Shown piece by piece: positions 1-8,143 of a stretch of DNA of 64,000 bases (within the stretch, counting starts at the first letter, position 1; every line of letters begins with the position of its first letter). The DNA lies in NCBI RefSeq assembly GCF_022478115.1, contig NZ_JAKGSC010000004.1:1-64000 (forward strand), written 5' to 3'. Source of the stretch: Tenacibaculum aquimarinum. GTDB taxonomy: Bacteria > Bacteroidota > Bacteroidia > Flavobacteriales > Flavobacteriaceae. A program made the position numbers and the translations under genes. Under the pieces are notes generated by a model that made no database searches, was not told the DNA's origin, and saw nothing but the letters and a program-made list of their open reading frames with translations.

Positions 1-84
1 CTAACAACTAACAACTAACAACTAACAACTAACAACTAACAACTAACAACTAACAACTAACAACTAACAACTAACAACTAACAA
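1..84. repeat. Perfect heptamer tandem repeat (CTAACAA x12)
   Basis: Twelve perfect head-to-tail copies of CTAACAA fill bases 1-84 and may continue beyond the window edge. The last copy ends two bases before the ATG at 86. Because seven is not a multiple of three, the array puts TAA stops in all three forward frames, so it cannot be read through into the gene. There is no recognisable ribosome binding site or TAnnTTTG box within it. Such arrays change copy number by slippage, so this one could alter promoter spacing or the 5' untranslated region. Confidence 0.97.
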
Positions 85-85
85 T

Positions 86-1120
86 ATGAACGTTTGTTTT
101 TTAATGTATCCATGGGAAAGTATAAAAGCCCCAGAGAACGACACTTCTTTAACTCTCATTCACGAATGTGTAAAAAGAGGTCATGGTGTTGCAATTTGCT
201 CGCCATCTAATTTAACTATTAGAAATAGCGTTACTAGTGCTTTTTGTACAATTTTAAAGCGTGCAGAAAAAGTTCCTGCAAATTTAAAGACGTTTCATAA
301 AAAAACAGAACTTAGAGAGGAAATGCTGCCTTTAGCAGGTTTTGACATTATTTTTATGAGGGCAGAACCGCCTTTAGATCCAATAATGTTAAACTTTTTA
401 GACTCGGTAAAAGATGATGTTTTTATAATAAATTCCGTTCAAGGAATGCGTGTAGCAAACAATAAATTATATACAGCTGTTTTTGAAGATCCAAATAATG
501 AAATAATTCCTGTAACACACGTTTCAAAAAATAAAGATTATTTAGTTAAAATGATTGAAGAATCTAATTCAGATAAAATGATATTAAAACCCTTAAATGG
601 TTTTGGTGGTTCTGGAGTTATTTTAATAGAAAAATCTGCAATGGGAAACATTAATTCTCTTTTAGATTTTTATATAAATAAAGGTGATGGAAATTCCGAT
701 TATGTTATTCTTCAAGAATATATTGAAGGTGCAGATAAAGGAGATGTTAGAATTTTATTGTTAAATGGTTTGCCAATTGGAGCTATGAAACGTGTTCCTG
801 GAGATAAAGATCATCGATCTAATGTTTCTGCTGGAGGTACAATTGAAAAACATAAACTTACTGCACAAGAAAAACTATTGTGTAAAAAAATTGGACCCAA
901 ATTAGTGAAAGACGGATTGTATTTTGTTGGTATAGACGTAATTGGAGGTAAGCTTGTGGAGGTTAATGTAATGAGTCCAGGAGGAATTACTTACATGAAT
1001 AGAGTTTATAAAACCAAAGTTCAAGAAAAAGTAGTTGATTTTATGGAAAGTAAATACCTTGAAAGAAATGCTGCGTTTATTAGAAAATCGGATTTAAAAA
1101 GACAAGTAGACGAAGCATAA
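86..1120 (+). CDS. Glutathione synthetase-like ATP-grasp ligase (GshB family)
   Basis: This 344-residue cytosolic protein has the GshB layout: an N-terminal Rossmann-like part with FMRAEPP at 90-96, then an ATP-grasp domain. That domain has the glycine-rich loop KPLNGFGGSG at 168-177, QEYIEGADKGDVR at 210-222, and the metal/ATP site GIDVIG (282-287) and EVNVMSPGG (292-300). It is slightly longer than the roughly 316-residue E. coli enzyme. Family members join a carboxylate to an amine with ATP; GshB itself adds glycine to gamma-glutamylcysteine. The window encodes bacillithiol enzymes, and this gene heads a run with an amidohydrolase and a DUF1704 peptidase, so another peptide substrate is plausible (inference). 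The ATG directly follows the heptamer array. Confidence 0.85.
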   Translation: MNVCFLMYPWESIKAPENDTSLTLIHECVKRGHGVAICSPSNLTIRNSVTSAFCTILKRAEKVPANLKTFHKKTELREEMLPLAGFDIIFMRAEPPLDPIMLNFLDSVKDDVFIINSVQGMRVANNKLYTAVFEDPNNEIIPVTHVSKNKDYLVKMIEESNSDKMILKPLNGFGGSGVILIEKSAMGNINSLLDFYINKGDGNSDYVILQEYIEGADKGDVRILLLNGLPIGAMKRVPGDKDHRSNVSAGGTIEKHKLTAQEKLLCKKIGPKLVKDGLYFVGIDVIGGKLVEVNVMSPGGITYMNRVYKTKVQEKVVDFMESKYLERNAAFIRKSDLKRQVDEA

Positions 1121-1175
1121 AACAGTTGGCAGTTTTTAAGTTAGCAATAAAAAATAATATTTGTAAAAATAGAAG

Positions 1176-2015
1176 TTGATAAAAGTTGATAAACCTATAG
1201 TTTCAGTAGATTGGCTACATCAAAATATTGATGCAGAAAATCTTATTATTTTAGATGCTACAATTCCTAAAGTAGGAACTAAAAATGAAGTAAAAATCAA
1301 TAAAAAGGTTATTCCAAATACTCGTTTTTTTGATATAAAAAATACATTTTCTGATAAAGAATCGCAGTATCCAAATACTATTTTATCTGCTAAAAATTTT
1401 GAGGAAGAAGCACAAAACCTAGGAATTAACAAAAACACATGTATAGTTGCTTATGATGATTTAGGAGTGTACGCTTCGCCCAGAGCTTGGTGGATGTTTA
1501 AATTAATGGGTTTTGATAATATAGCGGTTTTAGATGGAGGTTTTCCTGCTTGGGAAAAAGCTAATTTCAATACAGAAAAACCAAAGAAAAACCAGTTTAC
1601 AAAAGGAAATTTTATAGCTGATTATCAATCAGAAAAAATAAAAGTAACTGAACAAGTTTTATCAGCAACCAAAAACAATACTATTTTAATTGCTGATGCT
1701 CGTTCTAAAGGAAGGTTTTATGGAACTGAACCAGAACCAAGAAAAGAAATTAGAGGAGGTCATATGCCAAATTCGGTTAGTTTACCTTATGGAGAAATAC
1801 TTTCTAACGGAAGGTTAAAATCAACAGAAGAATTAAAAAGAATTTTCGAAGAAATAAACCCAACAAGTAGCTCCTTAATTTTTTCTTGCGGAAGTGGAAT
1901 TACAGCTTGTGTTTTAGCTTTAGGAGCAGAAATTGCTAACATTAAAAATTACGCAGTATATGATGGTTCTTGGACAGAGTGGGGAAGTAGAACAGAATTA
2001 CCAATTATTAAATAA
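1176..2015 (+). CDS. Thiosulfate/3-mercaptopyruvate sulfurtransferase (two rhodanese domains)
   Basis: The 279-residue protein has two rhodanese domains. The N-terminal one is structural (roughly 8-130). The C-terminal one carries the catalytic loop CGSGITA with Cys238, the form typical of mercaptopyruvate sulfurtransferases, which move sulfane sulfur from 3-mercaptopyruvate to a thiol acceptor. An in-frame TAG at 1170-1172 and the lack of an upstream ATG leave TTG at 1176 as the best start. It lies in a 10-base tandem duplication (AAGTTGATAA twice), so the start region may have been rearranged. The gene is 55 bases after the ATP-grasp gene and 6 bases before the next, probably in one transcript. 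No export signal is seen. Confidence 0.9.
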   Translation: MIKVDKPIVSVDWLHQNIDAENLIILDATIPKVGTKNEVKINKKVIPNTRFFDIKNTFSDKESQYPNTILSAKNFEEEAQNLGINKNTCIVAYDDLGVYASPRAWWMFKLMGFDNIAVLDGGFPAWEKANFNTEKPKKNQFTKGNFIADYQSEKIKVTEQVLSATKNNTILIADARSKGRFYGTEPEPRKEIRGGHMPNSVSLPYGEILSNGRLKSTEELKRIFEEINPTSSSLIFSCGSGITACVLALGAEIANIKNYAVYDGSWTEWGSRTELPIIK

Positions 2016-2021
2016 TAAATT

Positions 2022-2348
2022 ATGACACAAAATTGGACAAAAGAAGAATTTACAGCATATGTTTTATTATATGTTGCACAAAGTAATTACATAGAGACGG
2101 AAGATGAAAGCAATTATATTTTATCTAAAGTAGATGAAAAATCGTTTAATGCAATTCATACAGAAATTGTACATGATAACGATTATCAAAGTATGGAAAA
2201 AATTAAGCAATATTTGTTAGATAATAAATATTCAGATGAAGATAAATCAAAGTTAATTAAAGAGATTAAAGAAGTCTGTTTTGCTGACGGTTCTGTAGAT
2301 ATTTTAGAAAAGAATGCATTTATGTTTTTAAAGAAAATATTAAAGTAA
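2022..2348 (+). CDS. TerB-like small protein
   Basis: This 108-residue, acidic, mostly helical protein has no signal peptide or membrane segment. Its C-terminal stretch CFADGSVDILEKNAFMFL (about 86-103) resembles the helix with acidic residues of TerB/DUF533-type folds, which bind metal in tellurite-resistance TerB. The match rests on pattern only, so TerB-like is tentative. Its TAA overlaps the ATG of the next gene (TAATG), which indicates translational coupling with the amidohydrolase-like protein. Confidence 0.7.
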   Translation: MTQNWTKEEFTAYVLLYVAQSNYIETEDESNYILSKVDEKSFNAIHTEIVHDNDYQSMEKIKQYLLDNKYSDEDKSKLIKEIKEVCFADGSVDILEKNAFMFLKKILK

Positions 2349-3178
2349 TGGAAAAGTTATCTGTTGAAGAAATTATTCATAAAATTAAAAATGAAGAAAT
2401 TTTTGAAGCCGTTTCATCAGATTATTCATTTACAATAAAGATTGAAGAATATGTTCCGTATGCTTGTGGAGCTGTACATGATGGAAATCAATTTAGAAAA
2501 GAATTGTGGGATAATTGTAAGCATACAGCGTATGAACGTTGGTTTGAAGAAGACCCGGAAACCAAAGAAATGGTTAAAACGCATCCAATAATTATAGCAG
2601 GTTTGGATTCTCGGTTTGAGTACGATTTAAATCGCCCACCAGAAACTGCAATTTACACAGATGCTTGGGGAAAACAATTATGGCATAAAGAATTACCGAA
2701 AAGTCAAAAAGAGAAAAGCTTAGTTAAGCATGCTAATTTTTATAAAGTAGTTAAAGCTTTAGTTGAGAAGTTAGAAGAAAAATTTGGAGTTTGTATTGTG
2801 TATGATATGCACAGTTATAACTGGAAACGTTGGGATAGAGAAGTGCCAACTTGGAATTTAGGAACCTCAAATATCGATAATAACCGTTTTGGTGAAGAAG
2901 TAGAATCTTGGCGTAAAGTTTTAGAAAAAATGCCATTACCAAACTTAATAAAATCAACTTCAAAAATTAATGATACATTTCAAGGAAATGGATATTTTTT
3001 AAAGTTTATCACTCAAAATTTTGACAATACTTTAGTCTTAGCAACAGAAATAGCAAAAGTGTATTGTGATGAGTTAACACAAACAATGTTTCCTGAAGTT
3101 GTGCAAGCCGTAGAAAAATATTTAAGAATTGAATTAAAAAAACACGCAGAAAACTTTTATAAAAAGCATAAAGCGTAA
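2348..3178 (+). CDS. N-formylglutamate amidohydrolase-like protein
   Basis: This 276-residue cytosolic protein resembles the N-formylglutamate amidohydrolase (HutG-type) superfamily. It has an early VPYACGAVHDG segment (36-46), LDSRFEYDLNR (about 87-97) and a central VYDMHSYN motif, where the Asp and His would bind zinc. Family members cleave amide bonds next to glutamate-like groups. No histidine-degradation genes are nearby, so a Hut role is not supported. Between a GshB-like ligase and a DUF1704 peptidase it more likely acts on a peptide or amino-acid amide (inference). It starts by overlapping the TerB-like gene and ends 29 bases before the peptidase gene. Confidence 0.82.
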   Translation: MEKLSVEEIIHKIKNEEIFEAVSSDYSFTIKIEEYVPYACGAVHDGNQFRKELWDNCKHTAYERWFEEDPETKEMVKTHPIIIAGLDSRFEYDLNRPPETAIYTDAWGKQLWHKELPKSQKEKSLVKHANFYKVVKALVEKLEEKFGVCIVYDMHSYNWKRWDREVPTWNLGTSNIDNNRFGEEVESWRKVLEKMPLPNLIKSTSKINDTFQGNGYFLKFITQNFDNTLVLATEIAKVYCDELTQTMFPEVVQAVEKYLRIELKKHAENFYKKHKA

Positions 3179-3207
3179 CTTTGTGCCGTAATTTTTGCAA
3201 TTGATTT

Positions 3208-4368
3208 ATGATGAATGACACTTCTTTAAAAACAGCATCACTTTTTAAAATAGATAATTATGTAGATAGTTTGGTTAAAAAAATTGAACTATTAAGCTAC
3301 GTAAATCCAACAAATATAGAAGAACAAAAGCAACTGTTTTTTGATTCAAATTACTTTACAGATCCTAATTTTGTATATCCTAAAAGAGATTTTGATAAGT
3401 TTAAATTACATAGAGAGTTTTTTACCCAACCGCTAGAAGAAATAGAAGACGAAAGATTACGTAATTTGTATGAAGAAATCATCTATTTTTATTCAGGTTT
3501 AATACAATGTATTGAAACTGTTGGAGAAGGTAAGAGGTTTTATTACAATAGTTTACATTCATTCGGAACGCCTACAGAACAAGATGTAGAAAACGCAAAA
3601 TTTATTCTTCATTTTAATGCTGAAGATGAAGAGTCAGAGATTTTTCAACCAAAATACTCACCAAAAGAAGCCGAAGATTTATTTAGAAATTACGCCAAAC
3701 AATACGATTTTACATTCGATATAAAATATTCTAAAACTATGGGAGCAATTGCTATGGTTTTAAATAATATTCAAACGTTAGTTTTAAATGAAAACCATAC
3801 GTTTTCAGAAAATGAAATGGGTATTTTAACAAATCATGAAATTGGCGTACACATGGTTACTACAATGAATGGTTTATTACATCCATTAAAAATATTTTCT
3901 CATGGATTTCCAGATAATGTAGAAACACAAGAAGGTTTAGCAGTTTTTAGTGAATATATGTCCGGAAACTTAACTGTTAGAAGGTTAAAAGAATTGGCTT
4001 ACAGAGTTTTAGCAGTAGATAGTTTAGCTAAAGGATATTCATTTTCTAAAACATTTAGATTACTACATAACACGTATGATTTAGAAAGAGAACAAGCTTT
4101 TTATATAACAACAAGAGCACATCGCGGAGGAGGTTTTACTAAAGATTACTTATACTTAACGGGTTTAAAAAAAGTATACGATTATTATAATGAAGGCAAA
4201 GATTTAAAATTACTATTAACAGGTAAAGTTTCTTTGGAGTTTGTAGATGATATTACTTATTTACTTGAAAATAAATATGCAACGCCAATAAAGCATTATA
4301 CTGATGCTTATTTAAAAAATAATAACAAAAATAAAACAATAGACTTTATTTTAAACTCTTTAAAATAA
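3208..4368 (+). CDS. DUF1704 / QEGLA-motif zinc metallopeptidase-like protein
   Basis: The 386-residue protein matches the DUF1704 family (flavohemoglobin expression-modulating QEGLA motif proteins). The zincin-like motif HEIGVH is at 210-215 and the family motif QEGLA at 241-245, followed by a conserved arginine-rich helix. Eukaryotic relatives (MATCAP/KIAA0895-type) are tubulin tyrosine carboxypeptidases using the same HExxxH signature, so a carboxypeptidase activity is reasonable. No signal peptide is present, so the substrate should be cytosolic. It is the last gene of the plus-strand run and converges on the DCC gene with only 2 bases between stops. Two adjacent ATGs occur at the start (3208 and 3211). 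Confidence 0.88.
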   Translation: MMNDTSLKTASLFKIDNYVDSLVKKIELLSYVNPTNIEEQKQLFFDSNYFTDPNFVYPKRDFDKFKLHREFFTQPLEEIEDERLRNLYEEIIYFYSGLIQCIETVGEGKRFYYNSLHSFGTPTEQDVENAKFILHFNAEDEESEIFQPKYSPKEAEDLFRNYAKQYDFTFDIKYSKTMGAIAMVLNNIQTLVLNENHTFSENEMGILTNHEIGVHMVTTMNGLLHPLKIFSHGFPDNVETQEGLAVFSEYMSGNLTVRRLKELAYRVLAVDSLAKGYSFSKTFRLLHNTYDLEREQAFYITTRAHRGGGFTKDYLYLTGLKKVYDYYNEGKDLKLLLTGKVSLEFVDDITYLLENKYATPIKHYTDAYLKNNNKNKTIDFILNSLK

Positions 4369-4370
4369 AC

Positions 4371-4787
4371 TTATTCAATAAATTTAGATTTTAATTCTTT
4401 AGTAGGAATCATACAGCTTTCTTTTTTACCGAACCATTTATAACGGTTTTTAGCAATAAAATCATACACAAGATTTCTAATTACTGAAGGAAATACCCAA
4501 AATAGTTGTGTCATTTTCCAAAAACCACCAAAATTAGCAGCTATTTTTAAAGCAGCAGAAGATTTAATGGTGTAGGAATAGTTTTCTTCAACCAAGATAA
4601 TAGAATCAATTTTAGTTACATCAATCTTTAAATGGTTGGTAATTTCTTGTCCAATGTTAGATTGTAATGAAGCAAAAACAAAAATATGATGCTTGTCAAA
4701 CTTAATTATTTTTAACACTGCGTTATTACACAAGTTGCAAACACCGTCAAATAAAATTAACTTTTTTCCTTTTGGAATATTCATCAT
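4371..4787 (-). CDS. DCC-family thiol-disulfide oxidoreductase (DUF393)
   Basis: The 138-residue protein starts with the DCC signature LFDGVCNLCN, giving a CxxC pair at Cys17 and Cys20 in a thioredoxin-like setting; the family (YuxK-like, DUF393) is named for a conserved Asp-x-x-Cys-x-x-Cys. The substrate is unknown and the family is only generally assigned to thiol redox. It has no signal peptide. A second methionine follows the first, so the exact start is uncertain by one codon. It runs convergently with the ligase/peptidase block and has its own -7 box at 4812-4819. Confidence 0.85.
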   Translation of the reverse strand: MMNIPKGKKLILFDGVCNLCNNAVLKIIKFDKHHIFVFASLQSNIGQEITNHLKIDVTKIDSIILVEENYSYTIKSSAALKIAANFGGFWKMTQLFWVFPSVIRNLVYDFIAKNRYKWFGKKESCMIPTKELKSKFIE

Positions 4788-4811
4788 TATCAGTTACTTA
4801 AATAATTATTG

Positions 4812-4819
4812 CAAAAATA
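4812..4819 (-). promoter_or_regulatory. -7 promoter box for the DCC gene
   Basis: On the minus strand the bases read TATTTTTG, an exact fit to the Bacteroidota -7 consensus TAnnTTTG. A TTG triplet lies 15 bases upstream (complement of 4835-4837), somewhat close for a -33 element. The box is 24 bases before the start codon. Confidence 0.5.
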
Positions 4820-4950
4820 TAAGATATTTTGTAACAAAAAATTATTCTCGGCGTCTTATGGTAAGTACTCGTAAAATTAACAGCTTTTAACAAAAGATTA
4901 ATAAGCATAATTTATAACAAATAGTACTATTGTATAAAATTAACTAACCA

Positions 4951-5655
4951 ATGATTCGAATAGAAAAACTACACAAATCTTATCCAATAGGTAAAGATTC
5001 ACTTCACGTTTTAAAAGGTATTGATTTACATATAAAAGAAGGAGAATTTGTTTCAATTATGGGGTCTTCTGGTTCTGGTAAATCTACATTGTTAAATATT
5101 GTTGGTTTATTAGATTCTCATGATGAAGGAGATTATTACTTAAATGGACAGTTAATTCAGAATTTAAATGAAAAAAAAGCAGCAATTTTACGTAATAAAT
5201 TTTTAGGTTTTGTATTTCAATCTTTTAATTTGATTTCTTACAAAACAGCTTTAGAAAATGTTGCTTTACCATTGTCTTATAAAGGAATTGCAAGAAAAGA
5301 ACGTTTAAAAATTGCGCAAGAATATTTAGAAAAAGTAGAATTAGGACCTTGGGCACATCATTTACCAAATGAACTTTCTGGTGGTCAAAAACAACGTGTT
5401 GCAATTGCAAGAGCTTTAGCAACAAAACCTAAAGTTGTATTAGCAGATGAGCCAACTGGAGCATTAGATTCTACCACTACAGATTCTGTAATGGGACTTC
5501 TTAAAGATATAAATGATGAAGGAATGACAGTTTTTGTTATTACGCATGAAGAGGAAGTTGCAGAGCAAACCAAAAGAGTTGTACGCTTAAAAGATGGTGT
5601 AATTATTAGTGATGAATTAACATCTATAGGAAAAGCAAAAGCAAAAGCCCTTTAA
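4951..5655 (+). CDS. ABC transporter ATP-binding protein (MacB/LolD type)
   Basis: This 234-residue ATPase has Walker A GSSGSGKST at 38-46, a Q-loop around FVFQSFNL (88-95), the signature LSGGQ at 142-146, and Walker B VVLADE at 162-167 followed by the D-loop. The sequence is of the MacB/LolD class (GLLDSHDEG, DEPTGALDS), which powers mechanotransmission through FtsX-like permeases rather than substrate passage across the inner membrane. It is the first gene of a four-gene operon with two permeases and a periplasmic adaptor. Two bases separate its stop from the next ATG. The weak box TACTATTG (4925-4932) is the only promoter-like sequence close upstream. Confidence 0.95.
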   Translation: MIRIEKLHKSYPIGKDSLHVLKGIDLHIKEGEFVSIMGSSGSGKSTLLNIVGLLDSHDEGDYYLNGQLIQNLNEKKAAILRNKFLGFVFQSFNLISYKTALENVALPLSYKGIARKERLKIAQEYLEKVELGPWAHHLPNELSGGQKQRVAIARALATKPKVVLADEPTGALDSTTTDSVMGLLKDINDEGMTVFVITHEEEVAEQTKRVVRLKDGVIISDELTSIGKAKAKAL

Positions 5656-5657
5656 TT

Positions 5658-6887
5658 ATGTTTGATTTAGACCGTTGGAGAGAAATATTTCAAAGTATCA
5701 ATAAAAACAGATTAAGGTCAATTTTATCTGGTTTTACTGTAGCTTTTGCAATTCTGTTATTCACACTGCTTTTTGGAATAGGAAACGGTTTACAAAATAC
5801 CTTTAAGAAAGAATTTGCAGGAGATGCAACTAACTCCGTTTATATTTGGGCAGGTAGAACAACTAAGCCTTATAAAGGTTTACAAAGTGGAAGAAGAATT
5901 CAGTTTAAAAATGACGATTACGAGTTTTTAAAGAAAGAATTTGATAATGAAATTCAATTTATTAGTCCTAGAATTCAAAGAAGTGCAAATGTAACTTATA
6001 AAACCAAAAACGATACTTATACCATAAGAGGTGTTTATCCAGGTTACGATGTCTTAGAATCTATTTCTATGGCAGATGGTAGGTATTTAAACTTATTAGA
6101 CTTAAAGAGCAAATTAAAAGTTGTTGTAATTGGTCAAATGGTTGAAAAAGATTTATTTAATGGTTTAAGCGCCTATGGAAAAAACATTAACCTTGGCGGT
6201 ATAATTTATAAGGTAATTGGTGTGTTTACAGATCCAGGAGGAGATAGTGATGAGCGTTACATTTATATGCCATACACCACAATGCAACAAATTTACGGAG
6301 GAAACGACAATATTGGAGATTTTGGGATGACTTACAATCCAAAATTAAGCATTGATGCTGCAATTGCTTTTGGAAATAAAATGAAAAGAGCTTTGCAAAA
6401 AAGACATGATGTTTCTCCAAATGATCAACGAGCAATTAGAGTAAATAATTACGCAGAAGACAATAGACAAGTGTCTACAATGATGCTTGGATTAAACATA
6501 TTAATATTAGTAATTGGTTTTGGAACTTTAATAGCAGGTATTGTTGGGATCAGTAATATTATGGTTTATGTAGTAAAAGAACGCACCAAAGAATTAGGTA
6601 TTAGAAAAGCATTAGGAGCAAGCCCTGGTTCTATTATTACAATGATAATGTTAGAATCGGTATTAATAACAGCACTAGCAGGTTATTTAGGTTTGGTAGT
6701 TGGTGTAGGAATTTTAGAGTATATAGGACCAAGTTTAGAAAAGTATTTTATTTTAAACCCAGGAGTTTCAACTTCTACAGTAGTTGCTGCAACAATAACA
6801 CTTATTACAGCAGGTATTATTGCTGGTTATTTGCCAGCAAAAAAAGCAGCACAAATTAAACCCATAGTAGCATTAAGAGCAGATTAA
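5658..6887 (+). CDS. FtsX-like ABC transporter permease (MacB-type), first copy
   Basis: The 409-residue inner-membrane protein has the MacB/FtsX topology: an N-terminal helix (about 20-45), a large periplasmic MacB_PCD domain (about 50-265), and three C-terminal helices with the FtsX signature VKERTKELGIRKALGA near 300-315. It would couple ATP hydrolysis by the adjacent ATPase to movement of the periplasmic adaptor. It is paralogous to the next gene and one base separates the two, so the permease is probably a heterodimer. Substrate is unknown. Confidence 0.93.
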   Translation: MFDLDRWREIFQSINKNRLRSILSGFTVAFAILLFTLLFGIGNGLQNTFKKEFAGDATNSVYIWAGRTTKPYKGLQSGRRIQFKNDDYEFLKKEFDNEIQFISPRIQRSANVTYKTKNDTYTIRGVYPGYDVLESISMADGRYLNLLDLKSKLKVVVIGQMVEKDLFNGLSAYGKNINLGGIIYKVIGVFTDPGGDSDERYIYMPYTTMQQIYGGNDNIGDFGMTYNPKLSIDAAIAFGNKMKRALQKRHDVSPNDQRAIRVNNYAEDNRQVSTMMLGLNILILVIGFGTLIAGIVGISNIMVYVVKERTKELGIRKALGASPGSIITMIMLESVLITALAGYLGLVVGVGILEYIGPSLEKYFILNPGVSTSTVVAATITLITAGIIAGYLPAKKAAQIKPIVALRAD

Positions 6888-6888
6888 T

Positions 6889-8109
6889 ATGAAGTTTTTA
6901 TTCGATTCAGATACTTGGCAAGAAATTTACGGAAGCATCCGTAAGAACATGACTAGAACCGTTATTACTATTTTCGGTGCTTTTTGGGGTATCTTATTGT
7001 TAGTGTGTTTGTTGGGGGCGGCAAGAGGTATTGAAAATAGTTTCAATTCGTTATTTGGAGATTTTGCAACAAATAGTTTATTTATTGGTGGAGGTAGAAC
7101 TTCAATGCCGTTTAAAGGCTTTCAAGAAGGAAAACAAATTTCACTTAATATAAATGATGTAGATGCTATAAAGAGAGAAGTTAAGGGTATTGAGTTTGTT
7201 GTGCCAAGAAACGCAACTGGCGGACAAGTAACACATGGTTTTAAAACAGCAAATTTTACAGTTTTTGGAGATTATCCAAAATTAGATAAAGTACAGAAGA
7301 AAAATATGGTTTATGGTCGTTTTATCAACCAAAATGATATTAATGAAAACAAAAAAGTTTGTGTTATTACTGAAGAGGTTTACAAACAATTATATGATAA
7401 AGAAGAAGAAGCTGTAGGAAGTTATTTAAAAGTAAACAGTATTAGTTTTTTAGTTGTTGGCGTGTATAAAGCAGGACAATTTGAAGGAAATACATCAGTA
7501 CATATACCATTTAGTACATTTCAGTTAATTTATAACAAAGTAGATGAGTTTGCATGGATGATGGTTACTGGAAAGTCTGGATTTGACATTGAACAAGTAG
7601 AATTTGATGTGAAATTATTATTAAAAAATTTACACAAAGTACATCCAGAAGATAATAGAGCGTTTGGAGGATTTAACCTAGGAAAAGAAATAGGTAAATT
7701 AACAGGGTTTTTAACAGGTATGCAGTTTTTAACTTGGTTTGTAGGTATTGCAACATTAATTGCAGGGGTTTTTGCAATTGGTAATATTTTATTAATTACG
7801 GTAAAAGAACGTACAAAAGAAATTGGTATACGAAGAGCGTTAGGAGCAACTCCAGCTAAAATAAAACAACAAATAGTATTAGAGTCTGTGTTTTTAACAT
7901 TATTAGCAGGTTCTTTCGGTATAATTGCTGGAGGAGTAATTTTAATGCTTATAGATGCTGCAGACACATTTTTAGTAAATCCAACAGTAAATATACCAGT
8001 AGTATTAATAGCATTTTTACTACTAGTAACCTTAGGAACATTAATAGGTTTTATACCTGCATATATTGCTACAGTAGTAAAACCAATTGAAGCATTAAGA
8101 GACGAATAA
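6889..8109 (+). CDS. FtsX-like ABC transporter permease (MacB-type), second copy
   Basis: This 406-residue paralogue of the preceding permease has the same order: N-terminal helix, MacB_PCD periplasmic domain, then three helices with VKERTKEIGIRRALGA. Both keep related periplasmic segments (GRTTKPYKG in the first, GRTSMPFKG here), which points to an old tandem duplication. It likely forms the second half of the heterodimeric permease. A 34-base gap precedes the adaptor gene. Confidence 0.93.
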   Translation: MKFLFDSDTWQEIYGSIRKNMTRTVITIFGAFWGILLLVCLLGAARGIENSFNSLFGDFATNSLFIGGGRTSMPFKGFQEGKQISLNINDVDAIKREVKGIEFVVPRNATGGQVTHGFKTANFTVFGDYPKLDKVQKKNMVYGRFINQNDINENKKVCVITEEVYKQLYDKEEEAVGSYLKVNSISFLVVGVYKAGQFEGNTSVHIPFSTFQLIYNKVDEFAWMMVTGKSGFDIEQVEFDVKLLLKNLHKVHPEDNRAFGGFNLGKEIGKLTGFLTGMQFLTWFVGIATLIAGVFAIGNILLITVKERTKEIGIRRALGATPAKIKQQIVLESVFLTLLAGSFGIIAGGVILMLIDAADTFLVNPTVNIPVVLIAFLLLVTLGTLIGFIPAYIATVVKPIEALRDE

Positions 8110-8143
8110 TAAATTAAGAATAAGCAAGCAAAAATAAATACAA

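Noticed and set aside
1..84. CRISPR-like repeat array at the window edge
   Set aside because: The unit is seven bases with no spacers; it is a simple tandem repeat.
86..1120. Calling the first gene a true glutathione synthetase
   Set aside because: The fold fits, but bacillithiol genes and the unusual operon make the substrate uncertain, so no symbol was given.
7530..7967. 145-codon minus-strand open frame inside the second permease gene
   Set aside because: It is antisense to a conserved permease, has low-complexity translation and no promoter.
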